Counted from the first letter of the stretch, positions 35,480-43,854 are shown. The stretch is 64,000 nt of DNA from an uncultured Alphaproteobacteria bacterium (GCA_902547955.1 CACCPY010000003.1:78274-142273); one strand, 5' to 3'. A program made the numbers and translations. The notes: generated from the sequence alone by a model not told the origin.

Positions 35480-36859
35480 ATGTTAGAAATTAAAGCACCT
35501 TGGGATCAAAGGGTTATTGAAAAAATTAAATGCCAAAAACCTAATCAAATAGAAGAAATTTTAGAATCGGCCAAAACAAATTCACTCAAAAAAGGATCAG
35601 ATTTTAACATAATTCAAAGAATCGATGTGCTAGAAAGTTTTTGTAAATTAATTTCCTCAAAAAACAGCGAGCTTGCAAAATTAGCTTCTTTAGAAGGAGG
35701 AAAACCCATTAAAGATTCTATGATAGAAATACAAAGAGGTGCAGAAGGGGTAAAAACAGCGATAGAAATAATTAAATCAGAATCTGGGGACGTGATTCCA
35801 ATGAATATCAACAAAGCATCTGAAAACAGAATTGCATTCACTCAAAAAGAACCAATTGGAGTGGTATTAGCAATTAGTGCTTTTAATCATCCATTTAATT
35901 TGATTATCCATCAAATTATTCCTGCCATTGCAGTTGGTTGTCCAGTTATTGTTAAACCTTCAGAAGAAACTCCTTTGTCATGTTTAAAAATAATTGAAAT
36001 GCTTTATGATTCTGGGTTACCAAAAGACAAATGTTATTTTGTTATGCCTGAAAATTTAGATTTAGCCACAAAGTTAGTATCTGATGAAAGAATTGATTTT
36101 TTTAGTTTTATTGGATCTGCGAAAGTTGGATGGATGTTAAGATCAAAATTATCACCTGGAACACGTTTTGCTCTAGAACATGGTGGAATGGCACCGACAT
36201 TTATAACTCAAAGTGCCGATTTAGATTTATCTTCTAAGCTATTAATTAGAGGTGGTTTTTATCACGCAGGACAGGTTTGTGTTTCTGTGCAAAGAATTTT
36301 TATTCATAAAGATAATTTTAATGATTGTTTAGATTTATTTAATAAAAATCTAAAAGATTTTAAAATTGGTGACCCTCTCGACAATAAGACGGATATAGGC
36401 CCACTCATTAGACCAGGTGAGGTTGAAAGGGTTCATAATTGGGTTGAGGATGCAGTTGATAATGGTGCTAAATTATTAACAGGAGGAAAAAAATTTTCTG
36501 ATACTGCCTATGATAAAACAATTCTTATTGAACCAAAAGACAGTTCTATAATATCAAAAAAAGAGATTTTTGGACCAGTTGTTTGCATTTATTCATTTGA
36601 TGATATTGATGAAGCAATTCATAGAGCAAATTCTACAGAGGTTTCTTTTCAAGCATCAATTTTTTCTGATGAAATTAAAGAAGTATTAAATTTTTATGAA
36701 AAAATAAATGCATCCGCTGTATTTCATAATGATCATACTGCATTTAGAGTTGATTGGATGCCATTTGCAGGATTGAAACATTCGGGTTATGGTGTTGGAG
36801 GTATAAAATACACAATGGAAGATATGCAAATTAATAAAATGTTAGTTTTAAAAAAATAA
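35480..36859 (+). CDS. Aldehyde dehydrogenase family protein
   Basis: The protein has 459 residues from the ATG at 35480; an in-frame TTG at 35417 is less likely. It has SAFNHPFNLIIHQIIPAIAV, VKPSEETPLS, the NAD-loop FIGSAKVGW, the catalytic Glu in FALEHGG and the nucleophile Cys in HAGQVCVSVQRIF. It oxidises an aldehyde to the acid with NAD(P). The next gene is an acetolactate-synthase-like ThDP enzyme 15 bases downstream, so they probably act in one catabolic pathway on a 2-oxo acid/aldehyde pair. The substrate is unknown. Confidence 0.9.
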   Translation: MLEIKAPWDQRVIEKIKCQKPNQIEEILESAKTNSLKKGSDFNIIQRIDVLESFCKLISSKNSELAKLASLEGGKPIKDSMIEIQRGAEGVKTAIEIIKSESGDVIPMNINKASENRIAFTQKEPIGVVLAISAFNHPFNLIIHQIIPAIAVGCPVIVKPSEETPLSCLKIIEMLYDSGLPKDKCYFVMPENLDLATKLVSDERIDFFSFIGSAKVGWMLRSKLSPGTRFALEHGGMAPTFITQSADLDLSSKLLIRGGFYHAGQVCVSVQRIFIHKDNFNDCLDLFNKNLKDFKIGDPLDNKTDIGPLIRPGEVERVHNWVEDAVDNGAKLLTGGKKFSDTAYDKTILIEPKDSSIISKKEIFGPVVCIYSFDDIDEAIHRANSTEVSFQASIFSDEIKEVLNFYEKINASAVFHNDHTAFRVDWMPFAGLKHSGYGVGGIKYTMEDMQINKMLVLKK

Positions 36860-36874
36860 AATAAAGGAGAGAAA

Positions 36875-38542
36875 ATGAAAGCATCTGACTTGTTTGTAAA
36901 ATGCCTTGAAGCTGAAGGTGTTACCAAAATTTTTGGAATCCCTGGGGAGGAAAATGCCGACTTAATGATTTCACTAAAAAAAAGTAAGATAGAGTTTGTT
37001 TTATGCAGACATGAACAAGCAGCAGCATTCATGGCTGATGTTTATGGAAGGTTAACTGGAAAAGCTGGTGTATGTTTAGCCACATTAGGACCTGGAGTAA
37101 CTAATCTAATGACGGGATTAGCTGATGCTAATATGGATAGAGCACCAGTAGTTGCAATAATAGGTCAAGGCTCGACAGAGAGACTTCACAAGGAAAGTCA
37201 CCAAATAATGGATTCAATAAGCATGGTTGCTCCTATATCGAAATGGGCGCAAACCATTCTCTCAGCAAAAAATGTCACAGAAGTTGTTAGGAAGGCATTT
37301 AAAGTTGCGGAAACTGAAAAACCAGGCGTAACCGTTATTGAACTACCTGAAGATGTTGCAAAAGAAGAGGTAAATGAAAATCCTATAAAACCAAGTTTGA
37401 TTAGAAGACCAGCAGCTGACTACAGAGCTGTTAATGAAGCTATTGAGTTAATAATTAAAGCAAAAAATCCAATTATATTAGCTGGTAACGGTACAATTAG
37501 AAAAAGAGCTTCGCACAGACTTAGAACTCTTATTAAAAACTTAGGTGTAGGAGTAATTAACACATTTATGGGTAAAGGATCTGTATCGTCTGATGATGAA
37601 CATAGTTTATTTACCATCGGTTTAGGGAGTGGTGATTACAATAATCTTGCAATAGATGAATCTGATTTGGTTATTGCTATTGGTTATGATCTTGTAGAAT
37701 ACAGTCCATCGGCATGGAATAGAATTGAAAAAGGTCAGAAAAATGTAATTCATATTGATTACACACCAGCTGAGGTTGACCGAAACTATTTGCCTAATGT
37801 AGAAATTATTGCAGATTTGGCAGGAGCACTTTATCAATTAAATAAAGCTCTTATGGAAAAGATTGGAGAAAAAAACCTACCACTATTTGATATTAAATCA
37901 AGAGAAAAGGCAAGGACAACTATGCTCAATCATTTAAATCAGGATAATGACGATCAATCTTTTCCTATGAAACCACAAAGAGTTTTATCAGATGTTAGAA
38001 AAGTTATGGAAGGAAATGATATTGTTTTATCAGACGTCGGAGCTCACAAAATGTGGGTTGCCAGAGAATACAACTGTACTGAACCTAATACATGCTTGAT
38101 CTCAAACGGATTTTGTACAATGGGTTTCGCATTACCAGGTTCAATGGGAGCAAAAATGGTTTTCCCAGAAAGAAAAATTTTATCTATTAATGGTGATGCG
38201 GGGTTTTTTATGAATGTTCAGGACCTTGAAACCGCAGTAAGGGAAAAACTAAATGTTGTTGCAGTTGTTTGGCTTGATGGTGAATACGGGTTGATTAAAT
38301 GGAAACAACAAATTCAATTTGATGGAGATCATTCAAACTTAACCTTTGACAACCCAGATTTTGGTGTACTAGCCAAATCATTAAATATGTGGGGTATACA
38401 GATCAATTCTGCTGATGAATTTTTGCCTGCTTTAAAAGAAGCATTTAAGCAAAAAGGACCAGCTATAATCGGTGTACCCGTAGATTATTCAGAAAACATG
38501 AGATTGACTAAGCACTTAGGAAAAGTATCACAAGTATTATGA
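36875..38542 (+). CDS. ThDP-dependent enzyme, acetolactate synthase large-subunit-like (catabolic type)
   Basis: The 555-residue protein has the three-domain ThDP layout. The N-terminal pyrimidine domain has CRHEQAAAFMADVYGR with the catalytic Glu and GPGVTNLMTGLADA. The C-terminal domain has NGDAGFFMNVQDLE and WLDGEYGLIKWKQQ in place of the GDG-N motif. WKQ after the motif is typical of stand-alone acetolactate synthases. No ilvN-like regulatory subunit is adjacent, and a good Shine-Dalgarno (AAAGGAGAGAAA) sets the start. Pairing with the aldehyde dehydrogenase suggests a degradative role rather than branched-chain amino acid synthesis. Sulfoacetaldehyde or other acyl donors are alternatives. 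Confidence 0.83.
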   Translation: MKASDLFVKCLEAEGVTKIFGIPGEENADLMISLKKSKIEFVLCRHEQAAAFMADVYGRLTGKAGVCLATLGPGVTNLMTGLADANMDRAPVVAIIGQGSTERLHKESHQIMDSISMVAPISKWAQTILSAKNVTEVVRKAFKVAETEKPGVTVIELPEDVAKEEVNENPIKPSLIRRPAADYRAVNEAIELIIKAKNPIILAGNGTIRKRASHRLRTLIKNLGVGVINTFMGKGSVSSDDEHSLFTIGLGSGDYNNLAIDESDLVIAIGYDLVEYSPSAWNRIEKGQKNVIHIDYTPAEVDRNYLPNVEIIADLAGALYQLNKALMEKIGEKNLPLFDIKSREKARTTMLNHLNQDNDDQSFPMKPQRVLSDVRKVMEGNDIVLSDVGAHKMWVAREYNCTEPNTCLISNGFCTMGFALPGSMGAKMVFPERKILSINGDAGFFMNVQDLETAVREKLNVVAVVWLDGEYGLIKWKQQIQFDGDHSNLTFDNPDFGVLAKSLNMWGIQINSADEFLPALKEAFKQKGPAIIGVPVDYSENMRLTKHLGKVSQVL

Positions 38543-38847
38543 TGAGAATAAATTTATTTGTTTTATTGTTTATTCTTTTTTTTGCAAATTTTGCTTTGAG
38601 CAAAGTTTGTGAATTATCGAATATTAAAAATCTAAAAAATTTAAAAGAAAAACTCAAAATTTGTGATGAAGGAGACAAGTTATATTTAACCTATGATATA
38701 AAAATTAAGACAGAAAAATTAATCGTACACTTGTGTAGTTTAAAAGATACAATTATTTCAAAAGAGGAAATAAATATTGTTCACAAAAGAAATTCAGGAG
38801 TTTCGTTAATTTGTATTTATGAACCAGACAAAAAGTTTTTTAATTAA
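38539..38847 (+). CDS. Small secreted protein, unrecognised
   Basis: The 102-residue protein has a clear signal peptide (hydrophobic residues 5-20, cleavage probably after ALS near residue 21) and four cysteines in the mature part (VCELS, ICDEG, LCSLK, LICIY), which could form disulphides in the periplasm. It starts inside the stop of the acetolactate-synthase-like gene (ATGA), so it is translationally coupled to it. I recognise no family. The 3' end overlaps the convergent helicase gene by eight bases. Confidence 0.6.
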   Translation: MMRINLFVLLFILFFANFALSKVCELSNIKNLKNLKEKLKICDEGDKLYLTYDIKIKTEKLIVHLCSLKDTIISKEEINIVHKRNSGVSLICIYEPDKKFFN

Positions 38848-40657
38848 TTTTATAGTATGGTAATTCTTCAGTATTTGTAACTCCCATGGCGGCTATCCTT
38901 TCAATTACTTGTAAAGCTTTCTGGAATTTTCTTTCATTTACATCATTGGAGTTTCTGCTAAAATTTTCCCCACATAACGACACTCCATAGTTAGTTTGTA
39001 CTGGCCTGATTACCCTACCTTTACTTAATCCATCACTCAAATTAGTAAAAATGAATTCCTCTTGTTGCGGTATAGTAATTTCCCTATCAAAAAGAAACTG
39101 TCGTACCTTTTTTTCAGCTTCTAGTGTTAAATTCCAAAATTCATTTTCGTTTTTTGTGGATTCACCTGATACGAAATCAAAAGCTAAACAAAAAGTTAAA
39201 AATAATTTTTCGTAAATATTAGCACCCCTCCACGCTGAGCTCTCCATATTTTTCCATATACTAATATTCATATCTGAAAAAATTTTTGGAACTCTCTCAA
39301 AAAATACTTTATGTAGGCTGTTATCATTTTTAGGTTTATCAATCTTATTATCTTTATACAGATCTGTTGACGCATAAGAATTACAAATAGGGCAAGCATC
39401 ATCTGATAGTAATTTTTTTTTATAAACTAATGAGCAACGCCTTCCATCCTCTTTTAGTCCTTCACAAAGTAAGTAAGTATAATCTCTATCTTCAACAAAT
39501 TGTTGTTTACTTATCCAATTGAATCTATTTTTAAATTCTAAATAAGACTTTCTATGATTCCAAAGTTTCCATGTAAGTTTTTCAACAGGACCAAAAGTTG
39601 TAAAATTAGAGCTTACATCTATCACTACACATTTAGATTTTTCATTTGCTGATCTTAGACCTCTCCCTACTGATTGTCCCCAAAAAACCTTCGAAAGAGT
39701 TGGTCTCAAGTGGACTATTATATTACAATTTGGATTATCCCAACCCTCTGATAACACTCCTACTGATATAAGACATTCAAGTTCACCTTTTTCATGTTTT
39801 TCTAGAATTATCATTCTTTCTTTCAAAGGTGTTTTAGCGGTAATTAACTCAACTTTAAGGTTGTAATTTAAAATTTTTCTTTTTGTTTCTTCAGCAACGA
39901 GAACATCCGGACAAAACCATGCGGATATGGGAGTTTTTTTAATTTTAACTTTTTGTTCCTCATAAACTTTACATGCATAATCAATCATAGAAGACTTTAT
40001 AATTGCGTTAGAAAGTTGTTCAACAGGAAAGTCACCTGTTGAAATATCCATTTTTTCAAGTTCTAAATCATGGATAAAAAATGAAAAATACTCCGCAGGT
40101 ACCAATACTTTTTCTTTAATTAATTCTTCAATGTCAGCACAGTCTATAATTGCATCAAAAGCTAGTCCCAATTGGTCTTTTTGATCACCTGTTCTTCTTT
40201 CTGGAGATGCAGTAAGTCCAAGAAGTTTAGACGTTGTTGGTGCAAAACTATCAAATTGATCCAAAAGTTCTTTGTACGCTTGTCCATTTGGTGAAACTCT
40301 ATGAGCCTCATCTATTATCAATAAATCACAATTTTTAATAGCCTCCATTAAAAACTCCCTAGATCTAAGATTTGTAGAAATAAGGACATCATATCCACTA
40401 AAAGGTTTACCCTCCTCTGATAATCCTAATTTTTTCACTTTGTGATCAGCAGACAAACCTTTTTCTAGTTGTTCAAGAAGAACTAGCCTATGGCATAAAA
40501 CTACAATTTTTTTTTTTTTATAAAAAGAATTGATAATTTCACTCGCCAATACTGTTTTTCCTGCACCAGTTGGGGCTTTTAGTATAAATTTCCTATAATT
40601 TTTTATAATATCAGGGAATTCATCAATAACTTTTTGCTGCCATTTACGTAATTTCAT
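38840..40657 (-). CDS. SF2 DEAD/DEAH-box helicase with zinc-ribbon insertion
   Basis: The protein has 605 residues from the ATG at 40657; the longer frame to 40702 runs into the panD promoter. It begins MKLRKWQQKVIDEFPD (Q-motif region), then LKAPTGAGKTVLASEI (Walker A), LLIIDEAHRVSP (DEAH), LGLTASPERR and the motif VI-like VGRGLRSANEKSK. Residues 400-440 have CEGLKEDGRRC and ACPICNSYAS, a likely zinc ribbon. This resembles stand-alone helicases related to type III restriction Res or UvrB-like ATPases. It lies just outside the tRNA-Thr island, and no partner nuclease or methyltransferase is adjacent. Its cellular role is unknown. Confidence 0.82.
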   Translation of the reverse strand: MKLRKWQQKVIDEFPDIIKNYRKFILKAPTGAGKTVLASEIINSFYKKKKIVVLCHRLVLLEQLEKGLSADHKVKKLGLSEEGKPFSGYDVLISTNLRSREFLMEAIKNCDLLIIDEAHRVSPNGQAYKELLDQFDSFAPTTSKLLGLTASPERRTGDQKDQLGLAFDAIIDCADIEELIKEKVLVPAEYFSFFIHDLELEKMDISTGDFPVEQLSNAIIKSSMIDYACKVYEEQKVKIKKTPISAWFCPDVLVAEETKRKILNYNLKVELITAKTPLKERMIILEKHEKGELECLISVGVLSEGWDNPNCNIIVHLRPTLSKVFWGQSVGRGLRSANEKSKCVVIDVSSNFTTFGPVEKLTWKLWNHRKSYLEFKNRFNWISKQQFVEDRDYTYLLCEGLKEDGRRCSLVYKKKLLSDDACPICNSYASTDLYKDNKIDKPKNDNSLHKVFFERVPKIFSDMNISIWKNMESSAWRGANIYEKLFLTFCLAFDFVSGESTKNENEFWNLTLEAEKKVRQFLFDREITIPQQEEFIFTNLSDGLSKGRVIRPVQTNYGVSLCGENFSRNSNDVNERKFQKALQVIERIAAMGVTNTEELPYYKIN

Positions 40658-40723
40658 AAACACTAAATTATAATATATTTTTTGTTGATTATCTATGATC
40701 ATTATGTTTTTAGTATAATTAAA

Positions 40724-41125
40724 ATGATCATCAATATTTTAAAGTCAAAACTGCATAGAGCAATTATCACAGATGTGCATCTTGATTACGAAGGATCCTG
40801 TGCTATCGATGAAAATATCTTAAATGCATCGGGTATCAATGAGTATGAAATGATACACATCTATAACCTTAATAATGGAAATAGATTTAGCACCTATGCA
40901 ATTAAAGCTGAAAAAGATTCAGGAGTAATTACCTTGAACGGTGCTGCTGCTTTTAAAGGAAAAAAAAATGATTTAGTAATTATATGTACTTTTGCCCAAA
41001 TAAAGGATACCTCGGTTTCGAAACATAAACCAAAACTTATCTACTTTAAAAAAAATTCAAATGTAATAGATACCATTAAGTCAAAGATACCAACACAAAA
41101 GAAAAATAACGTTATTTCTATCTAA
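40724..41125 (+). CDS. panD: Aspartate 1-decarboxylase proenzyme
   Basis: The 133-residue protein starts MIINILKSKLHRAIITDVHL and has YEGSCAID, where cleavage between Gly and Ser produces the pyruvoyl cofactor. NGAAAFKGKKNDLVIICTF matches the conserved C-terminal barrel strand. PanD makes beta-alanine for pantothenate and CoA. I take the ATG at 40724 rather than a TTG at 40682. It diverges from the helicase with only 66 bases between starts, and a small membrane protein gene follows 1 base after its stop. The C-terminal tail is about 10-15 residues longer than average and basic. Confidence 0.94.
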   Translation: MIINILKSKLHRAIITDVHLDYEGSCAIDENILNASGINEYEMIHIYNLNNGNRFSTYAIKAEKDSGVITLNGAAAFKGKKNDLVIICTFAQIKDTSVSKHKPKLIYFKKNSNVIDTIKSKIPTQKKNNVISI

Positions 41126-41126
41126 A

Positions 41127-41351
41127 ATGCCTAGAACTTCATGGATAATTATAATTTTAATAACCATTTTGCTTGTCAGCTCATACTTTTTTTCTAGAAA
41201 TAGAGAGGCACCTGATTGGGTTAAATGTAAAGAATCTCTTTTTGAACAAGTAGTTTTTAAAAAGTGCACGCCAAGTTCTTTCAATAGACCAAATCTTGAT
41301 AATACTTCAATTGAAAATGAAGAATTTCCTTTAGAGGGTCCTGAAAATTAA
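41127..41351 (+). CDS. Small single-pass membrane protein
   Basis: This 74-residue protein has one N-terminal transmembrane helix (residues 6-21, IIIILITILLVSSYFF), then a short soluble tail with two cysteines (VKCKES, KKCTPS) and an acidic C-terminal end. The ATG is separated from the panD stop by one base, so it is probably translated with panD. No family recognised. It is the last gene before tRNA-Thr and the island. Confidence 0.55.
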   Translation: MPRTSWIIIILITILLVSSYFFSRNREAPDWVKCKESLFEQVVFKKCTPSSFNRPNLDNTSIENEEFPLEGPEN

Positions 41352-41405
41352 ATCAAAAAATGTCTATTGATTAAACTTTAATTTTATGTCATTAAATGAT
41401 TTTGT

Positions 41406-41481
41406 GCCGCTTTAGCTCAGTTGGTAGAGCAACTGATTTGTAATCAGTGGGTCGGGAGTTCAAATCTCTCAAGCGGCACCA
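41406..41481 (+). tRNA. tRNA-Thr(TGT), target of island integration
   Basis: A full cloverleaf can be drawn: acceptor stem gccgctt/aagcggc, D arm gctc/gagc, anticodon stem actga/tcagt with loop tttgtaa (anticodon TGT), T arm gggag/ctctc with loop ttcaaat, discriminator A and encoded CCA at 41479-41481. The anticodon reads Thr codon ACA. The 3' part from 41434 onwards is identical to a fragment at the far end of the genomic island (57513), which shows integration into this gene with restoration of an intact tRNA. Confidence 0.97.
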
Positions 41482-41483
41482 CT
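41434..41483 (+). repeat. att direct repeat, left end of genomic island (in tRNA-Thr)
   Basis: These 50 bases are identical to 57513-57562 in the same orientation. Beyond them one mismatch is followed by a further matched ACCAAG in both copies. The repeat begins in the 5' strand of the anticodon stem and ends just past the CCA, as expected for a tyrosine-recombinase crossover in the anticodon region of a tRNA gene. It marks one junction of a 16-kb integrated element. Confidence 0.95.
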
Positions 41484-41524
41484 CACCAAGGGTTTCAGGG
41501 AATTACGAATCACATCGAACCCTC

Positions 41525-41544
41525 GGGGCTCCACGGGGGCTCCA
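41525..41544 (+). repeat. Paired GGGGCTCCA repeat, left copy (candidate integrase arm site)
   Basis: GGGGCTCCA occurs at 41525-41533 and again at 41536-41544, 41 bases inside the left att repeat. The same pair, with one base different (T for G in the spacer), occurs at 57365-57384 near the right end, in the same orientation. The G+C-rich text stands out sharply from its surroundings. Direct repeats near both ends fit arm-type binding sites for the integrase; binding is inferred. Confidence 0.6.
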
Positions 41545-41652
41545 CTTTCGTCATCTCATAATTATAACAGAAATATTTTAGTTCTAGTTGTGCTAATAAC
41601 AACAAAATCCATTAACAATATTTTTTACAGTCTTATTATACTTTTTAGTTAA

Positions 41653-41677
41653 ATTAGATAGTTAGATTAGATAGTTA
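41653..41677 (+). repeat. Two 12-bp direct repeats ATTAGATAGTTA
   Basis: ATTAGATAGTTA is present twice, separated by a single G (41653-41664 and 41666-41677), giving a 13-base period slightly longer than one helix turn. The position, between att and the first cargo gene, suits an excisionase or regulator binding site. In such A+T-rich DNA chance repeats are common, so this is only suggestive. Confidence 0.35.
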
Positions 41678-41850
41678 TATATGTACCAAATACATAAATT
41701 CTATTCACTAAATGCATAACCAATATGTACTCAGCGCAACCCACATTAATAGAACTAATTAGTTATGGATTGTTTTTCTTAATTTTTGGTTTAAATTACA
41801 CTACTGAATTATTTTTGTAGAAAATTTTAATAAAATGAAAGTTTCTTAAT

Positions 41851-42153
41851 ATGAAAATCTTTTTTTTTACATTTCCATTTATGATACTAATTATTTCTAG
41901 TTGCTCAGACTTAAAAAAAGAATCTAAACAAGAATTAGATGAACTCTATTTAATAACTTTAGTATTGGAGCATAATGGTAAGGAATATGAGAAGGAGGCA
42001 TTTCCGCTTCAAAGTGATTGTAATAAGGCCTTTGACAATGCTAAGCGACAATTCCTTAATACTCCAATAAAAATAAAGAGTATGAAGTGTATCTCAACCA
42101 AGGATGTTAAATTTGATCGTGAGAAATATAAAGATTATCTTCCATCAAAATAA
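41851..42153 (+). CDS. Small predicted lipoprotein, unrecognised
   Basis: The 100-residue protein has a lipoprotein signal: a hydrophobic stretch then IISSCS, with the lipid Cys near residue 18. The mature part is Lys/Glu-rich with two further cysteines (SDCNKAF, MKCIST), and should sit in the periplasm on a membrane. It is the first gene inside the island from the tRNA side and is followed by a 43-residue gene. No family is recognised, so any part in defence or mobility is unknown. Confidence 0.55.
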   Translation: MKIFFFTFPFMILIISSCSDLKKESKQELDELYLITLVLEHNGKEYEKEAFPLQSDCNKAFDNAKRQFLNTPIKIKSMKCISTKDVKFDREKYKDYLPSK

Positions 42154-42177
42154 TGATTTGCTGTAAACTATATTTAT

Positions 42178-42309
42178 ATGACTATTGCCTCTCCACCAGA
42201 AATAAAGAACTTTAATTCTGAAAAAGAATATAAAGAAGCTCGAAAGGAATGGGATAAAAACTTCAAAAGAGCGATGAAGGAAATGGAAAAAGGAAACGTC
42301 CACTACTAA
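42178..42309 (+). CDS. Very small acidic/basic helical protein, 43 residues
   Basis: An ATG at 42178 opens a 43-codon frame beginning MTIASPPEIKNF and ending MEKGNVHY before TAA at 42307-42309. The middle is a charged helix (EKEYKEARKEWDKNFKRAMK). The composition is protein-like, not that of a random A+T-rich frame. It lies 24 bases after the lipoprotein gene on the same strand and overlaps the end of the convergent HTH gene by 4 bases. No family is recognised and no strong Shine-Dalgarno is seen. Confidence 0.4.
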   Translation: MTIASPPEIKNFNSEKEYKEARKEWDKNFKRAMKEMEKGNVHY

Positions 42310-42662
42310 AATAAAATTTTATAGTGTGTACTTTTTTGATTAAATTTTATTAAGGGAGATCCTTTCCTAAGAACTTTTAGATAACCCATTTTAACTAACA
42401 TCTTAATTTGTCTAGAAATAGTTGATTGATGCTTCATTAACTTTTTAGATAAATGTGCCTGACTAACAAAAAGTCTATGTCTCTTATTACTTGCAAATGA
42501 GCAAAGTGTCACTAATATTTGAAAAAGAACAGGATTCTTGTTTAGATTTGGATCGCCTACAGCACGTTTGGGGATTACAATATACTTACCATAGATTGCT
42601 GGATTAATTCTAGTTGAAGTCAGTACTTTCTCGTTAGCATCTAAATCAATTTCGGAATACAT
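42306..42662 (-). CDS. Winged-helix DNA-binding protein of the island
   Basis: This 118-residue protein (ATG at 42662; a TTG lies one codon earlier) has a helix-turn-helix in its C-terminal half: LFVSQAHLSKKLMKHQ then STISRQIKMLVKMGYLKVLR, a recognition helix followed by a wing. The layout resembles MarR-like or replication-control winged helices. It overlaps the end of the AlpA-like gene by 17 bases and so is co-transcribed with it. It probably regulates excision or the cargo, or could be a partial replication initiator. Confidence 0.65.
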   Translation of the reverse strand: MYSEIDLDANEKVLTSTRINPAIYGKYIVIPKRAVGDPNLNKNPVLFQILVTLCSFASNKRHRLFVSQAHLSKKLMKHQSTISRQIKMLVKMGYLKVLRKGSPLIKFNQKSTHYKILF

Positions 42663-42828
42663 CAAAATTATTAATAAATCTTTCTATGTCTTCAGCTCTC
42701 CAATATTGTCTACTTCCCTTTTTACAATTAAATGGTTTGGGGAAATCCCCTTCCCTGCACCACCTGTAAACTGTTGCACGACTTATTTTGAAAATATCTT
42801 CAATATCTTTTTTAGTATAAAGTCTCAT
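42646..42828 (-). CDS. AlpA-family excisionase/transcriptional regulator
   Basis: The 60-residue MerR-like HTH protein starts MRLYTKKDIEDIFKISRATV and has YRWCREGDFPKPF and SRQYWRAEDIERFI, the classic AlpA/phage-excisionase pattern. In P4-like elements AlpA regulates the integrase and aids excision. The length is normal for the family. It is the first gene of a short minus-strand pair with the winged-helix protein, far from the integrase in the linear island but close to it across the att junction in the circular form. Confidence 0.88.
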   Translation of the reverse strand: MRLYTKKDIEDIFKISRATVYRWCREGDFPKPFNCKKGSRQYWRAEDIERFINNFDVFRN

Positions 42829-42960
42829 ATGAACTCCTTTTTATTCAAATCACTTTATATTATGACAATATGATATTTATTTTACATCTACTTATTCAAT
42901 GTGAATTAGGTGTTACCTGTGGATAACTTTTTTAATTCTATAAGTTTTATGAATTTAGAT

Positions 42961-43845
42961 TTAACTTTGAAATAAAGGGGTGAGCGCTTCTAAATGAACC
43001 CATGATAAATATTGATTATAATTAATAATTTCCTTAAAATTTTTCATGACTTCGGAAAAATTTGTATTATGTAAATAAATTTCAGATAAATTTTTAATAA
43101 TAAATTTCTCAAGAACATTATTTTTTTTTTCTGCTTGTTCAACAAAACATAAAAGTACCCCAAGATACAATAGATTATAATCGTATGGAATTTGTAAAAA
43201 ATATTCCTTCATATCGGTTTTTAAAACTTCTGCTTGAATTTTTTCACCTAAATTTAGGTCGTTATAATTTCCACCGATATGTTGGTCAAAGTAAAATTCA
43301 AAATCTGGATTGAATTCAATTTCCTTTGCTATTTTAGTCTTATTACCTAACAAAAATAATAAATAAAACATACATGTATCTGGTATGCCGTGAAATCTTG
43401 CATTTAAACCTTTCTGAAAAGAAATTTTACAAAGTTCTAGAAAATTAAAACTATCAAAATCATTTATAAGATTAAATAATTCTTTATTTGATAACCGATA
43501 AACTCCACCCAGACCTTCGATATTTGGAAGATTATCATTAATTATATCTTGTGCTAAATTCATTCTAATGCTCGTAATGATACTCCTTAAGTCAACATCA
43601 AAGAATTCTTTCCTATTATTAACCCTTTCTCTTGAAAACAACCTATGCATTTTTAATTCACATTCATCAACATTATTAACTAAAACATGACCCAAACAAA
43701 TATATCTGCCTCTATAGTTTACTTCTGCACTATTTAACTCCATCATTCTTATGTCAGGGTCTGCTTTTGTACTCTTCCCTATTTTATAATGATTAGGTGG
43801 GTCAGAAACTTCATTTCTTGCAACGTAGATAATACCTGTGGTCAT
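42961..43845 (-). CDS. GIY-YIG-like (T5orf172/MUG113) domain protein
   Basis: The N-terminal 100 residues contain GIIYVARNEVSD, HYKIGKSTKADPDIR and an ECELKMHRLFSRERV helix followed by REFF-like KEFFDVD. This matches the T5orf172/MUG113 branch of the GIY-YIG nuclease fold, often found in phages and islands. The remaining 190 residues are helical, with no recognised motif. The protein could be a nuclease of the island or a sensor. It lies on the minus strand between the mobility genes and the DISARM-like operon. The nuclease fold is likely; activity is not shown. Confidence 0.65.
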   Translation of the reverse strand: MTTGIIYVARNEVSDPPNHYKIGKSTKADPDIRMMELNSAEVNYRGRYICLGHVLVNNVDECELKMHRLFSRERVNNRKEFFDVDLRSIITSIRMNLAQDIINDNLPNIEGLGGVYRLSNKELFNLINDFDSFNFLELCKISFQKGLNARFHGIPDTCMFYLLFLLGNKTKIAKEIEFNPDFEFYFDQHIGGNYNDLNLGEKIQAEVLKTDMKEYFLQIPYDYNLLYLGVLLCFVEQAEKKNNVLEKFIIKNLSEIYLHNTNFSEVMKNFKEIINYNQYLSWVHLEALTPLFQS

Positions 43846-43854
43846 TTTAAAATA

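Larger units (their letters stand above)
41482..41850. other. Non-coding left end of the island (att side)
   Basis: About 370 bases without a convincing gene. They hold the paired GGGGCTCCA repeats (41525-41544) and a 12-bp direct repeat ATTAGATAGTTA at 41653-41664 and 41666-41677. The remainder is A+T-rich and must contain the promoter of the lipoprotein gene at 41851. No tRNA, CRISPR or riboswitch fold was recognised. Confidence 0.6.

Noticed and set aside
41081..41284. Minus-strand open frame over panD and the small membrane protein
   Set aside because: It crosses two convincing plus-strand genes and has no protein-like composition of its own.
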